Origin: Candidatus Margulisiibacteriota bacterium
Lineage (GTDB): Bacteria; Margulisbacteria; WOR-1; O2-12-FULL-45-9; XYB2-FULL-48-7
Length of the DNA: 64,000 bases
NCBI GenBank assembly: GCA_041661965.1
Contig: JBAZTH010000003.1
Coordinates: forward strand, 205,162-269,161
Direction of reading: 5' to 3'
The notes beneath the pieces are model-generated. The model was not told the DNA's origin. It saw only the letters and a program-made list of their open reading frames with translations, and searched no databases. A program made the position numbers and the translations under genes. The stretch's first letter is position 1. Each line of letters opens with the position of its first letter. Below, piece by piece: positions 32,530-41,421 of this stretch.

Positions 32530-34518
32530 ATGGGATATATTTCCTGGTCGCTAATTGCCGGAGGGGTTGGGTTCCTTTTTGCCTGCTATTTGTTTATTTT
32601 TATTCTGCGCCAGCCGCTTGGGACTCCCAAAATGAACGAGATCTCCGGCCTGATCCATCACGGGGCGATGGCTTATCTTAAGCGCCAGACCTGGACGATC
32701 TTTATTTTTATGGTTGCCGTCTTTATTGTTCTGACCTTGCTGTTAAATCTTCAGGTCGCGCTGGCTTATGCCTTTGGCGGCTTCTGTTCGATCATAGCCG
32801 GACTGATCGGGATGAACGCCGCGACCAGGGCCAATGTCCGGACGACCCAGGCGGCGCGCAAAGATGCTTCCTTGGCTCTCGACGTCGCTTTTTCCGGCGG
32901 GGCAGTTATGGGGATGGCGGTCGCTTCGATCGGCGTTCTGGGTTTGGGCTTGCTCTTCCTGATCCCTGGCGTGGCGAACAAGGTGGCGATCGTGACCGCT
33001 TTTTCGATGGGGGCTTCTTCGATCGCTCTTTTTGCCCGGGTCGGGGGCGGGATTTACACCAAATCGGCCGATGTCGGAGCGGACTTGGTCGGGAAACTTG
33101 AGGCCGGGATCCCGGAAGACGACCCGCGTAATCCGGCGGTGATCGCCGACCAGGTCGGCGATAATGTCGGTGACGTGGCCGGGATGGGGGCTGATTTGTT
33201 TGAATCGTACGTTGGCGCGGTCGTGGCGACCGTGGCGATCGGCGCGCTGATGTCGGTCAACCAGTTCGGCTGGATGGTTCTGCCGCTGATGCTGATCGCG
33301 GCGGGGACGATCTGTTCGATCGTCGGCGTGGTTTTTATCCAGCTCTTCCACCGGATGAATCCCCAAAAAGCGCTCCGCAACGCGACCTATGTTGCCAGCG
33401 GCCTCTTTGTGATCGCCGCTTATTATTTGACCATTTTGACGGTCCACGATCGTGGTGTTTTCTGGGCGATCCTTTCCGGGATCGTTGTTGGCGGCGTGAT
33501 CGGTCTGATCTGCGAATTCTACACTTCCGGCAAGATCTTGAAAGGAATTGCCGACGCCTGTAAGACCGGGGCGGCGACCGATATCATCAGCGGGCTGGCG
33601 GTCGGGATGCGCAGTACCGTCCTGCCGGTCCTTTCGATCTGTCTGGCGATCTATGTTTCCTTCTTATTCGGCGGGTTGTACGGGATCGCGATCTCCGCGG
33701 TCGGGATGCTCGGGACGATCGGAGTGATCATGGCGGTCGATGCTTACGGCCCGATCGCCGATAACGCCGGCGGGATCGCGACCATGGCCCATCTCCCCGC
33801 TAAGGTTAGAAAAATAACCGACGAGCTTGATTCTCTTGGTAATACCACCGCCGCGATCGGTAAAGGCTTCGCGATCGGTTCGGCCGCCTTGACTGCCTTG
33901 GCTCTTTTCACCGCTTATACCCAGACTGTTCAGCTGCAGTCGATCGATATTCTTAAACCCCAGGTCATCATCGGCCTGTTTATCGGCGGTTTGATCCCCT
34001 TTGTTTTTGTTTCCCTGACCCTGCAGGCGGTCGGCCGGGCCGCTTACAAGATGGTCGAAGAGGTCCGCCGCCAGTTCAAGAAGATCAAAGGCTTGCTTGA
34101 AGGGAAGGCCAAGCCGCAGATCGAACAATGCGTCGATATCAGTACCGCCGCCGCCCTTCAGGAAATGATCGTTCCCGGCGTGTCAGCCGTTCTGATCCCG
34201 TTGGTCGTTGGGTTGTTGTTGGGGGCTGAAGGGTTGGGGGGGATGCTGGCCGGCGCTCTGATCGTTGGCGTGCCGATGGCTATCATGCTGGCCAATTCCG
34301 GCGCCATCTGGGATAACGCCAAAAAGCTGATTGAAGGGGGGTACCTGGGAGGGAAGGGGACGGCGATCCACGCCGCTTCCGTTGTCGGCGATACGGTTGG
34401 CGACCCATTCAAAGATACCAGCGGCCCCGCGATGAACATCCTGATCAAACTGATGTCGATTGTTGCCCTGGTCCTGGGGCCGGTGGTCATCCACTATCAT
34501 CAGGTGTTGTTTAAGTAA
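32530..34518 (+). CDS. hppA: Membrane pyrophosphatase, potassium-dependent, predicted sodium-pumping
   Basis: 662 residues, about 16 membrane helices. It hydrolyses pyrophosphate and pumps ions outward. The pyrophosphate site motif (DVGADLVGKLE) and the Asp-rich catalytic loops (DNVGDVAGMGADLFESY, DNAKKLIEGG, DTVGDPFKDTSGPAMN) are intact. GNTTAAIGKG has Ala at the position (A441) that is Lys in potassium-independent enzymes, so it needs potassium. The semi-conserved glutamate is directly in DLFES (D222/E225), the location seen in sodium pumps such as the Thermotoga enzyme, not one turn later as in plant proton pumps. AAAGGAG precedes the ATG. Confidence 0.94.
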   Translation: MGYISWSLIAGGVGFLFACYLFIFILRQPLGTPKMNEISGLIHHGAMAYLKRQTWTIFIFMVAVFIVLTLLLNLQVALAYAFGGFCSIIAGLIGMNAATRANVRTTQAARKDASLALDVAFSGGAVMGMAVASIGVLGLGLLFLIPGVANKVAIVTAFSMGASSIALFARVGGGIYTKSADVGADLVGKLEAGIPEDDPRNPAVIADQVGDNVGDVAGMGADLFESYVGAVVATVAIGALMSVNQFGWMVLPLMLIAAGTICSIVGVVFIQLFHRMNPQKALRNATYVASGLFVIAAYYLTILTVHDRGVFWAILSGIVVGGVIGLICEFYTSGKILKGIADACKTGAATDIISGLAVGMRSTVLPVLSICLAIYVSFLFGGLYGIAISAVGMLGTIGVIMAVDAYGPIADNAGGIATMAHLPAKVRKITDELDSLGNTTAAIGKGFAIGSAALTALALFTAYTQTVQLQSIDILKPQVIIGLFIGGLIPFVFVSLTLQAVGRAAYKMVEEVRRQFKKIKGLLEGKAKPQIEQCVDISTAAALQEMIVPGVSAVLIPLVVGLLLGAEGLGGMLAGALIVGVPMAIMLANSGAIWDNAKKLIEGGYLGGKGTAIHAASVVGDTVGDPFKDTSGPAMNILIKLMSIVALVLGPVVIHYHQVLFK

Positions 34519-34520
34519 AA

Positions 34521-34617
34521 CACCTCACCCCTTTCTTCCGACTTCGTCGGAATTCATTCCCCTCTCCATCTTTGATGGAGAGGGGTGTCACGAACAAAGT
34601 GAGTGACGGGGTGAGGC
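34521..34617. repeat. Dispersed CTCTCCC/GGGAGAGG palindrome, copy B
   Basis: Outer arms CACCTCACCCC/GGGGTGAGG, inner arms CCCCTCTCCATC/GATGGAGAGGGG, plus an extra hairpin TCCGACTTCGTCGGA. It starts 3 nt after the hppA stop and could also terminate that transcript. It fills the gap between hppA and the tRNAs; I see no gene in it. Confidence 0.8.
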
Positions 34618-34667
34618 TTTCTTCTCGCCGACGCCTCGTTTTTATGTTATTATTATAGTTGAATTTT

Positions 34668-34741
34668 GCGCCCATAGCCCAGATGGATAGAGCGCTTCCC
34701 TGCGAAGGAAGAGGTCGTGCGTTCGAGTCGCACTGGGCGCA
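34668..34741 (+). tRNA. tRNA-Arg (anticodon GCG)
   Basis: Acceptor GCGCCCA/TGGGCGC, anticodon stem CTTCC/GGAAG with loop CTGCGAA (anticodon GCG), T arm GTGCG-TTCGAGT-CGCAC, discriminator A, CCA not encoded. The D stem has one C-A mismatch. Most bacteria read CGU/CGC/CGA with an inosine-modified ACG anticodon instead. Confidence 0.85.
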
Positions 34742-34748
34742 TTTTTTA

Positions 34749-34838
34749 GGAGGGGTGTCCGAGTGGTTGAAGGAGCACGCCTGGAAAGCGTGTGTACGTT
34801 AACCCGTACCGAGAGTTCGAATCTCTCCCCCTCCGCCA
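34749..34838 (+). tRNA. tRNA-Ser (anticodon GGA)
   Basis: Acceptor GGAGGGG/CCCCTCC, anticodon stem CACGC/GCGTG with loop CTGGAAA, long variable arm (GTACG..CGTAC), T arm GAGAG-TTCGAAT-CTCTC, and CCA encoded. It lies 7 nt after tRNA-Arg. Confidence 0.93.
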
Positions 34839-34841
34839 GTT

Positions 34842-34928
34842 GGAGGAGTGGCCGAGTGGTTGAAGGCGATCGTCTCGAAAACGATTATACCTTAACGGGT
34901 ATCGGGGGTTCGAATCCTCCCTCCTCCG
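34842..34928 (+). tRNA. tRNA-Ser (anticodon CGA)
   Basis: Acceptor GGAGGAG/CTCCTCC, anticodon stem ATCGT/ACGAT with loop CTCGAAA, long variable arm, T arm with one G-T pair. CCA not encoded. It follows tRNA-Ser(GGA) by 3 nt, so the three tRNAs are probably one transcript. Confidence 0.92.
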
Positions 34929-34966
34929 ATTCTCTTCAGTTTTAGGCATTTTGGAGGTGACCTGTG

Positions 34967-35512
34967 ATGGCAAAAAAAGTTGAGTCCAACGTCAAGATTA
35001 TTATGGATGAAGTCGAGATGAACCGGGCCCTGCGCCGGATCGCTCACCAGATTATTGAAGCCAATAAAGGGGTCGAACATATCGTTTTAGTTGGGGTCTT
35101 GCAGCGCGGCGTACCGATTGCCAAGCGGTTGGCCGAGATCATTAACCAGCAGGAAAAGAACAAGGTGCCGGTCGGGGTGCTGGATGTTTCCCTCTATCGC
35201 GACGACCTCAATGAAAAAGGCTCCTACATCGAAATCAAAAAGTCCGATATCCCATTCAAAGTTGACGGCAAAGTTGTGGTCTTAGTTGACGATGTTATCT
35301 ATGCCGGGCGGACCGCCCGGGCGGCTTTGGACGGCCTCAAAGACTATGGCCGGGCGGCGAAAGTCCAGCTGGCCGCTTTGATCGACCGCGGCCACCGCGA
35401 ACTTCCCATTCACCCGGATTTTACCGGTAAGGTGATCCCGACCTCAAAAAAGGAAGACGTTCGGGTCGAGATCATGGAGATCGACGGGATTGATCGGGTA
35501 ATTATTAAATAA
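34967..35512 (+). CDS. pyrR: Bifunctional pyrimidine regulator PyrR / uracil phosphoribosyltransferase
   Basis: 181 residues from the ATG at 34967; GGAGGTGA lies 9 nt before it, and a GTG sits one codon upstream. PRPP-binding motif VVVLVDDVIYAGRTARAAL, plus GVLQRGVPIAKRLAEII and the basic RNA-binding face (LIDRGHRELPIHPDF). PyrR binds pyr mRNA to cause attenuation and has weak UPRTase activity. No pyr operon follows within the window, which is unusual, since the gene normally heads one. It comes 38 nt after the tRNA cluster. Confidence 0.93.
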   Translation: MAKKVESNVKIIMDEVEMNRALRRIAHQIIEANKGVEHIVLVGVLQRGVPIAKRLAEIINQQEKNKVPVGVLDVSLYRDDLNEKGSYIEIKKSDIPFKVDGKVVVLVDDVIYAGRTARAALDGLKDYGRAAKVQLAALIDRGHRELPIHPDFTGKVIPTSKKEDVRVEIMEIDGIDRVIIK

Positions 35513-35532
35513 TAAAAGCCATTCGGAAGGGT

Positions 35533-36405
35533 TTATTTATCGGTGTAAGCGAATAATATGACATACCGGCCGTTGGGATAACGGATTGAATTAAGGCCGC
35601 TTGACGGAAGGTCCAAGTGCTCAAGGGATAGATAAATGGTTTGAACGGTCGCGATCAACTCCGGTAAATAGAGGTCGACTTCCACATAATTGTCGCCGAG
35701 TATCCTCCTTAACGCTTTACCGTTGCTAAAGTTTTCTTTGTCCGGGAGTGGGACCAAATTATTGTGGTGGGCGCCGGTGTAAGTTATGATCCGCCGGCCG
35801 GCCAGGGAATTAATGGTCGAAAGCATTCGCTCATTGATCAATTGGGAAATGGAGGGGTTGTTGCTTTGGTTTGCTTGTTCATATTCCTGGCGGTTTTGCG
35901 CGTGGATGCCGTGGAGATTGAATTCCTGGCCTTTGATCTTTAGTTTTCTTGCTTGTAAAAGTATGGCCATGATCCCTTCTTCGTCGGGATGGCCGATAAT
36001 ATAATCGCTAAGCAAGGGGCCGAGCGTCCTGGTTTGGAGATACTCAACGACTTCTTTCTTGCCGTTTTCCCCAAAGGGAAGAAACTCAATGATTAGATCG
36101 CGATAGCCGGCGTCGGCCAGGAGCGGGAGCGTGTCGGCAAAACGGCGGGAGGTGGAAACGATCGGGTTGGGCGCCAGTTTATGGATCTCCCCGAAAGCGA
36201 TCAGGGTTGGTTGCTGTTTGACGATTGCCGCGACCGCTTGATTAAGGTTCGGGTACGCGGTAATTGTCGGTTGATGGAGCGGGGTCGCGAGTGTTTTTAT
36301 CACGGCAACCGTCTGTCCGGCTGGTTTTCTTGCGGAAGCGCAACCGAGGGTCAGCGCCCCGGTCGATAATAGGAAATTGCGTCTGGTTTGGAATAATACC
36401 GTCAC
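35533..36405 (-). CDS. TIKI/ChaN-superfamily lipoprotein with twin-arginine-like signal
   Basis: 290 residues starting at a GTG (36405). The N-terminus QTRRNFLLSTGALTLGCAS combines a twin-arginine-like motif and a lipobox (LTLGC), suggesting Tat export and lipidation. LIAFGEIHKLAPN and LIIEFLPFGENGKK resemble the GExH and E motifs of the ChaN/TIKI/TraB superfamily, and TYTGAHHNN near the C-terminus supplies further histidines. Members include haem-binding lipoproteins and metalloproteases. The exact subfamily is unclear. Confidence 0.6.
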   Translation of the reverse strand: MTVLFQTRRNFLLSTGALTLGCASARKPAGQTVAVIKTLATPLHQPTITAYPNLNQAVAAIVKQQPTLIAFGEIHKLAPNPIVSTSRRFADTLPLLADAGYRDLIIEFLPFGENGKKEVVEYLQTRTLGPLLSDYIIGHPDEEGIMAILLQARKLKIKGQEFNLHGIHAQNRQEYEQANQSNNPSISQLINERMLSTINSLAGRRIITYTGAHHNNLVPLPDKENFSNGKALRRILGDNYVEVDLYLPELIATVQTIYLSLEHLDLPSSGLNSIRYPNGRYVILFAYTDK

Positions 36406-36460
36406 AGGCTGTTATCGGTTGGAGCCGATTAAGATTTCAGGCTTTTATTTTAGCGGTTCG

Positions 36461-39400
36461 TTATTGTTGAGAAATTAAAGGCACGGGAACGGCAAAGCTT
36501 TTAGTTCGATTGTCCTGACTGATATTTTCAGGAATAAACCGGATACCGCCCAATTGCCTGCGAACGGCCGTTATTAACCGTTGCGGCCTATTTTCCAAGT
36601 GCTCTTTTCTGCCGAAGCCGTCAATTGTGTAAGATTTTACTTGAGAAACGTCCAGGTCGTAAACCGGCTTTGAGACGTCCCCATTAGTGAAGGAAACAGT
36701 TACTATTAATCTTCCGGAATAAGTAACGCGGCTGTCATTAAATTCAAGGCGCAGGGCGTTGGCGATTGCGGGCTGGACCGACGCGGTAACATGCGCTTCG
36801 TCTTTCGCTCTGGCTCTCCTGTCGACAGGCGCTTGCGGCGACAAGGGTGTGGCCGCGATGGCGGCGGGGAGAGGGGCTTGATTGCTGATTATTGGACTGT
36901 TTTGGGCAAGTTGAATTTGATTTTGGGAGGGAACGAAGTTGACCGTCCCATTCTGTTCGATTGTCGCGATGATCCTTCTTTGTTGGTCGACGATTACTCT
37001 TTTGCCTGCCAAAGTTGGTTGGCCGTCGGCGGCCGTTAATGGTTCGGAGAGATAGAAGTTCCGGCTGCCGGTACCCGGCTTGTTGACGCTGAAGATGGTT
37101 GCTTTGCCTAATGTACTTCCTCCTCTGGTAACACCTTCGCCGGTAATGTTGGTTAAGCGACCGGACACATCAAAGGTTATGGTTATCGGGCGGCCGTAAT
37201 AAGCATCATTGGCCGGGAGCGTTACGTTGCCCGCCAAAACAGTTGGCGGGGTTGTTTGGCGCGGCGCCGGTTGAGCGGGTGCCACGCGGGTAGGGGTTGG
37301 TTTTCTGACGGCAGTGTTTGGGACGGCAGTTCCGTCGGTAAGATTATATTCGCTATAGCTATTTGCGGACACAATGTATAGCTTATTGCCGACCAGCAGT
37401 CCCGCCCGGTCGGTTCCGTTCGTGAAGGTAACGGTTTGAGCGGTTGGCTGTTCTGGTTTTCTTTGCACGGGAATAACCACGTTTTGCCTGTTGATCGAAG
37501 CGACATATTGCAGACTGCCGTTGGGTCCGATCTTGAAGAAAGACCCGGCTTTCAAAGCGTGGACATTTGGGGTTCCGGCCGATAATTGAATCGGTTTGTC
37601 GGGTGAGCGGCCGACCAGGGTATATTCTTCGCGCTGACTTTCAGGGACGTACGCTTTCCCGGTGATCGCTTCAACCGAATTGCTCGTTGGATTGTAAGCG
37701 GCCAGAACCCTGCCGCCCGGAGCGACTAAAATAGTTTCACCCGCGTTAATCGTTTTACCGTTGGACAGAGTGATCGCGGCCGGTATGGTGTGTTGAAAGG
37801 TGACCAATGCCGGGTGTTGTCCTCTTGGCGGATTGACACTTAATTCAAGGCCTTCCCCGGTTTTCCTGGCGACATAGGTCGAGCCTTGCGGGATGGTTCC
37901 GCCTTCGGTTGAAAGTGCGTTGGCCAGAGGACGGGAAGAAAAACTGGCTTGAGATCGATCTTGTTTTAATAAGCCGGGAGTTGAAGTATCGACGAAGGCG
38001 TTGTTCCCGGCAAAAGTGTAGGTCGCGTCCCCTCTGGTCAGGCTGGCGACTTTATTGCCTTGAACCATGATTTTGTCTCCAGGCTGAAGGTTGTACACGG
38101 CAACTTTATTGGGATCTTGAGGGTAGATCAATAGGCGGCCGGCAGTATTAACGGTGTATGTTCCATTGGTCGGGCTGGTTTGACTTTCAATATAGCCTCG
38201 GCTGCTATCCGCCTCTTGGCTCTTAAAGGCCAAGTCTGGGGGAAGAGAACCGGCAACTCTAACCGGTTGGTCACTGGTTGGTTGTTCTTTTGCGATTGGC
38301 GGTCGAATCAAGGTCGTCCGGACCGGCCCCGGCCGAACCCTGGTTGAGGCTTCGGTCGGACCAAAGTCGTCGGCGGGGATCTTCTCTTCTTGGCTAGGAA
38401 TGAAGACAAGGCCGATCTCGTCAAGCGTTGGTTCTCTAAGCGTCGCTGTTCTTGTGGTTTGAGGTTGAGCCGGAGTTTGGACCGGGGCCGCAGCCGTTGC
38501 TGTGGCTGGCACGCCAAAGTAAGTTCTGGATTCGTTAGTGGCAAAGCGGCCGGTTTGTTGGACACCGTCGCCATAGAATACCCGGTGGGTTGGATGACCG
38601 GCCCCGTCAAAATAAAGGGTTTCATTCGGATGGAGGGTGTAGGTTTTCGGCCCGCTGTCTTCCTGGACGGTGAAAGTCATGGTAGACCTGCTGCCGGCCG
38701 GGATTGAGATCCGGCGAACGTTTCCGCCGCTTTTGTCGACAACGGCGTCATTGGGGACGACGTAGTTGGAGATTGGCAGATTGGGATCAAAAGCCGGTTG
38801 CCGCGGTTGGGTTGGCGGAACTGGGGTCTGCGGGCTTCTTGGCGCCGGTCTTGGTGTTCTGGGGGGTGTTTGATCGGTCGGCGGGTTAAGTCCGGGTTGC
38901 GAGTCTTCCGGGATTTGGAGTGAACCGGGGAGAACCTCGCCGGAGACATGACCGCGGGAAACGGGCGGTGCCGGCCGTTCCGGGATCGTTGGTTCAACGA
39001 AGGCGGCGACTGGGGTCCGTCCCCGGGCGGCGACATGTTCCAGGCTGGTGATCGGGATCGTTCTGGTCCGGGTGGACGTGATCGGCCCAGTGTCAAAGCT
39101 TTCTCCTCGAACGTGAGCGCTTCGGCTGCGATCAACCTCATAGGTTTCAGTCAGGCAGACCTGGGGAAGGCCGCCAGCTTCGTTCCGAAGGAATGTTCCT
39201 TGAGGGAGAGAACCGGAAGCCAAGTGCCAATCGCCATTTTGATATTGGGCAACGGCGGCGTAGTTTTTGCCTTGATGCGTAAAGGTTAAAAGCCGCTGAT
39301 TGGCCGGCAGATATTCCTGGATGAACGGCTGTAGCGGTCCCTTGACGGCGGCAAGTTCAGCTGGCGTAGCTTCCGGATGGGCGCTGGTCAATAAATAAAC

Positions 39401-40951
39401 CGCCCGCTGGCCGATCAAGCGCCGGGTGTTGATGTCGTCGCTGACCATTCCCTTGACCGCCGGATGATCGAAACGGGCGAACCTGGTGTTTGCCGCAGGG
39501 TTTTGGACCAGGGTCGCCAATTCGGCGATATTGTTGGTATGATGATCGACGATCCGGGGGAATTCGTTTTTGAGTCCGGTGGTCCGTTCCTCTTCCCAGG
39601 CTTCTTTTCGGGTTTCAATATCCTGCCTTGTTTCTTGCGCGATTCTGATCCGCTGGTTCGCTCCGTCGACAATTCCTTGTTGGGACGCGTTAAGGTCGAC
39701 CTTGTCATGGAAAACCAGGTAAAGTGCGCCGCTGGCCGTGTTGAGCGCGGCAAGCTTGGCTGCCCGCTGGTCGGCGGGGGCGTTATCGTATTCGGCGACC
39801 GCTTTTTCCAGATCGGCGACTTTTTTTTCAACCTCGATTTTGAGCTGGTATTTATCGCTGGAATTAGTGACGCTTCTTAGATCAATAACATGTTCAGCGA
39901 TTCCTTTGGCCTCTGTTGTAGTTCGGCGGTTAGCCGGTAAGCCGCTGGCGACCGAAGCGGCCAGAGGTTTAAGATCAATTACCATTGGTTGGCTGGATGT
40001 GGGGTGGGGTAAATTCGGGATCTGGGAAAGACGGCTTAAAGAAACGGTCAAGATATTGGGTTGGGTCTCACGGCCATAATGGCTTTTCAAGATTTGGCGG
40101 AGATCAAGATTGTCGGTCTTTTTCCAACTCCCGTCCGCTTGCCTGACTTCGGCGTTAACGGCTATTTTGCCGTCCGGGTCGGCGACCGCGCTAAGCCGGA
40201 CCACACTTCTTCCCGGCCCTTCGATCCCATTATCAAGGATGATCGGGAGGTCGGTATTGGTAACGAAATAAATGGCCAAGGCGGACGTTGTTGAAGCGTA
40301 TTCCCCAGACCGGGGTGCTTTGACTCCAGCCCAAGCGACCGTTTGGGATCCAACCGCCATCATTCTCGCGTCTGAGGGAATATTCAGGCTTTTTACTTTG
40401 CCATTAACTATGGTGACTTCAGTTCCGGCCGGCACCGCGACCCGCCCCCCGGCTAATTGGACCTCAACCCGGGCGCCGTTGGCCTGGTTTGGCGTGACGA
40501 AAGAAGCGATCTTTCCGTTCTCGATCCGGACTTCGGTGCCGGGTGGGAGGGTGGTTTGGCGGCCATTGATGGTCGTGGTTACCGGCTTGGCCAGGACGGA
40601 AGCTTTAGTGTCGCTGCCGAAGAGATAAACAGTGACCCCGCCGCGCAACACGGTTTCGTAAACATTGTGGCCTGGTTCATAGATCGCGGCCGCTTCGTTC
40701 TCTTGCGATTCAGAGAAAACAGTTGGATCTTTTTTCTTTTCTTCGACAACCTTCATCAGTTCTTTGGCGTCGAGCAGGCCGTCCGGGCCCATTTTTTCTT
40801 TTAAAGCTTTGGCGTCATCGATGGAGATCAGCCCTTGTTCAACCGCTTTGTCGATCTCTGTGGCGTCCAGTCTGCCGTCGCGCGAGGTGTCAACTTTGGA
40901 TAAAAAGCTAATGATCTTTTGTCCGGTATTTAAGCCGCTGATATCAACCAT
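36461..40951 (-). CDS. Giant repeat protein with N-terminal EF-hands
   Basis: 1496 residues, the largest gene here. The N-terminus has two EF-hand-like calcium loops (DTSRDGRLDATE, then GPDGLLDAKEL). The rest is mostly a repeating beta-hairpin unit of the form PAGTEVxIxNGKhxSh (GTEVRIENGKIASF, GTEVTIVNGKVKSL, GDKIMVQGNKVASL, GETILVAPGGRVLAAY, GKRVIVDQQRRIIATI), at least eight copies, with a helical block (about 370-480) and a Pro-rich linker (about 690-750). No signal peptide is visible, so it is cytosolic or exported by another route. Shine-Dalgarno GAGGAGG is strong. Function unknown; a surface or structural role is my guess. Confidence 0.65.
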   Translation of the reverse strand: MVDISGLNTGQKIISFLSKVDTSRDGRLDATEIDKAVEQGLISIDDAKALKEKMGPDGLLDAKELMKVVEEKKKDPTVFSESQENEAAAIYEPGHNVYETVLRGGVTVYLFGSDTKASVLAKPVTTTINGRQTTLPPGTEVRIENGKIASFVTPNQANGARVEVQLAGGRVAVPAGTEVTIVNGKVKSLNIPSDARMMAVGSQTVAWAGVKAPRSGEYASTTSALAIYFVTNTDLPIILDNGIEGPGRSVVRLSAVADPDGKIAVNAEVRQADGSWKKTDNLDLRQILKSHYGRETQPNILTVSLSRLSQIPNLPHPTSSQPMVIDLKPLAASVASGLPANRRTTTEAKGIAEHVIDLRSVTNSSDKYQLKIEVEKKVADLEKAVAEYDNAPADQRAAKLAALNTASGALYLVFHDKVDLNASQQGIVDGANQRIRIAQETRQDIETRKEAWEEERTTGLKNEFPRIVDHHTNNIAELATLVQNPAANTRFARFDHPAVKGMVSDDINTRRLIGQRAVYLLTSAHPEATPAELAAVKGPLQPFIQEYLPANQRLLTFTHQGKNYAAVAQYQNGDWHLASGSLPQGTFLRNEAGGLPQVCLTETYEVDRSRSAHVRGESFDTGPITSTRTRTIPITSLEHVAARGRTPVAAFVEPTIPERPAPPVSRGHVSGEVLPGSLQIPEDSQPGLNPPTDQTPPRTPRPAPRSPQTPVPPTQPRQPAFDPNLPISNYVVPNDAVVDKSGGNVRRISIPAGSRSTMTFTVQEDSGPKTYTLHPNETLYFDGAGHPTHRVFYGDGVQQTGRFATNESRTYFGVPATATAAAPVQTPAQPQTTRTATLREPTLDEIGLVFIPSQEEKIPADDFGPTEASTRVRPGPVRTTLIRPPIAKEQPTSDQPVRVAGSLPPDLAFKSQEADSSRGYIESQTSPTNGTYTVNTAGRLLIYPQDPNKVAVYNLQPGDKIMVQGNKVASLTRGDATYTFAGNNAFVDTSTPGLLKQDRSQASFSSRPLANALSTEGGTIPQGSTYVARKTGEGLELSVNPPRGQHPALVTFQHTIPAAITLSNGKTINAGETILVAPGGRVLAAYNPTSNSVEAITGKAYVPESQREEYTLVGRSPDKPIQLSAGTPNVHALKAGSFFKIGPNGSLQYVASINRQNVVIPVQRKPEQPTAQTVTFTNGTDRAGLLVGNKLYIVSANSYSEYNLTDGTAVPNTAVRKPTPTRVAPAQPAPRQTTPPTVLAGNVTLPANDAYYGRPITITFDVSGRLTNITGEGVTRGGSTLGKATIFSVNKPGTGSRNFYLSEPLTAADGQPTLAGKRVIVDQQRRIIATIEQNGTVNFVPSQNQIQLAQNSPIISNQAPLPAAIAATPLSPQAPVDRRARAKDEAHVTASVQPAIANALRLEFNDSRVTYSGRLIVTVSFTNGDVSKPVYDLDVSQVKSYTIDGFGRKEHLENRPQRLITAVRRQLGGIRFIPENISQDNRTKSFAVPVPLISQQ

Positions 40952-40974
40952 TGTTTTTCCTCCTCTTCTAACAC

Positions 40975-41020
40975 AAAAAGCCCATCAACCTTTGGCCTCG
41001 GGGGCCTGGGTCGATGAGCC
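40975..41020 (-). other. Hairpin plus T-run in the leader of the giant gene
   Basis: On the minus strand two arms (GCTCATCGACCC and GGTTGATGGGC, 9 of 11 paired) enclose an inner GGCC hairpin and are followed by TTTTT, 24 nt before the ATG at 40951. No minus-strand gene lies upstream, so the terminator-like structure sits in the gene's own 5' leader, as in attenuators. No riboswitch class is recognised. Confidence 0.5.
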
Positions 41021-41214
41021 TGCATTTTGGGAATAATAACAACAAATACTGCCGTTCAGTAACAGGCGAACTGAAGGGCGGGTTCCATTATATTATCGTC
41101 ATTAATCTGATAATTCTTGCGCCTGGTTAAGGACGGTAGTAATTCCGCTTAGTTTCGCTTCCGGAGGAATGATATAACGCTGTTGGGAGGAATGCAAGAG
41201 GGAAGGTCTTGCTT

Positions 41215-41373
41215 TCCCTCACCCAAGCTAATACAACGACCTTGGCTATCTTTTACAACCCTCTCCCAAAGGGAGAGGGGGTTGATATTTACTCCCTCTC
41301 CCAGACTGCGAAGCAGTCGTTGGGAGAGGGCTGCTAATTCTAACTTATCTCGTAAAAAGACTTGGGTGAGGGC
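41215..41373. repeat. Dispersed CTCTCCC/GGGAGAGG palindrome, copy C (compound)
   Basis: Outer arms CCCTCACCC/GGGTGAGGG; inside are two further palindromes (CCCTCTCCC-AAA-GGGAGAGGG and CCCTCTCCCAGACTGC/GCAGTCGTTGGGAGAGGG). The 470-nt gap 40952-41421 also contains the giant gene's leader and the uvrD promoter; I see no gene in it. Confidence 0.8.
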
Positions 41374-41409
41374 TGTTTTGTCCCGTTCCAAGTATTACTA
41401 TAAGTATAG

Positions 41410-41415
41410 TATAAT
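41410..41415 (+). promoter_or_regulatory. TATAAT box of leaderless uvrD
   Basis: A perfect TATAAT is followed by six C and then the ATG at 41422. No Shine-Dalgarno exists in that space. The -35 is weak (TTCCAA at 18 nt). Confidence 0.6.
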
Positions 41416-41421
41416 CCCCCC

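Noticed and set aside
34746..34973. Open frames across the tRNA-Ser genes reading like RRREDSNPRYP
   Set aside because: These are antisense translations of tRNA genes, a known false-gene pattern. The tRNAs fold correctly on the plus strand.
40980..41020. c-di-GMP or other known riboswitch in the giant gene leader
   Set aside because: I looked for GEMM core elements (GCAAA pairs and conserved tetraloop) and for other common class signatures and did not find them. Only the hairpin is reported.
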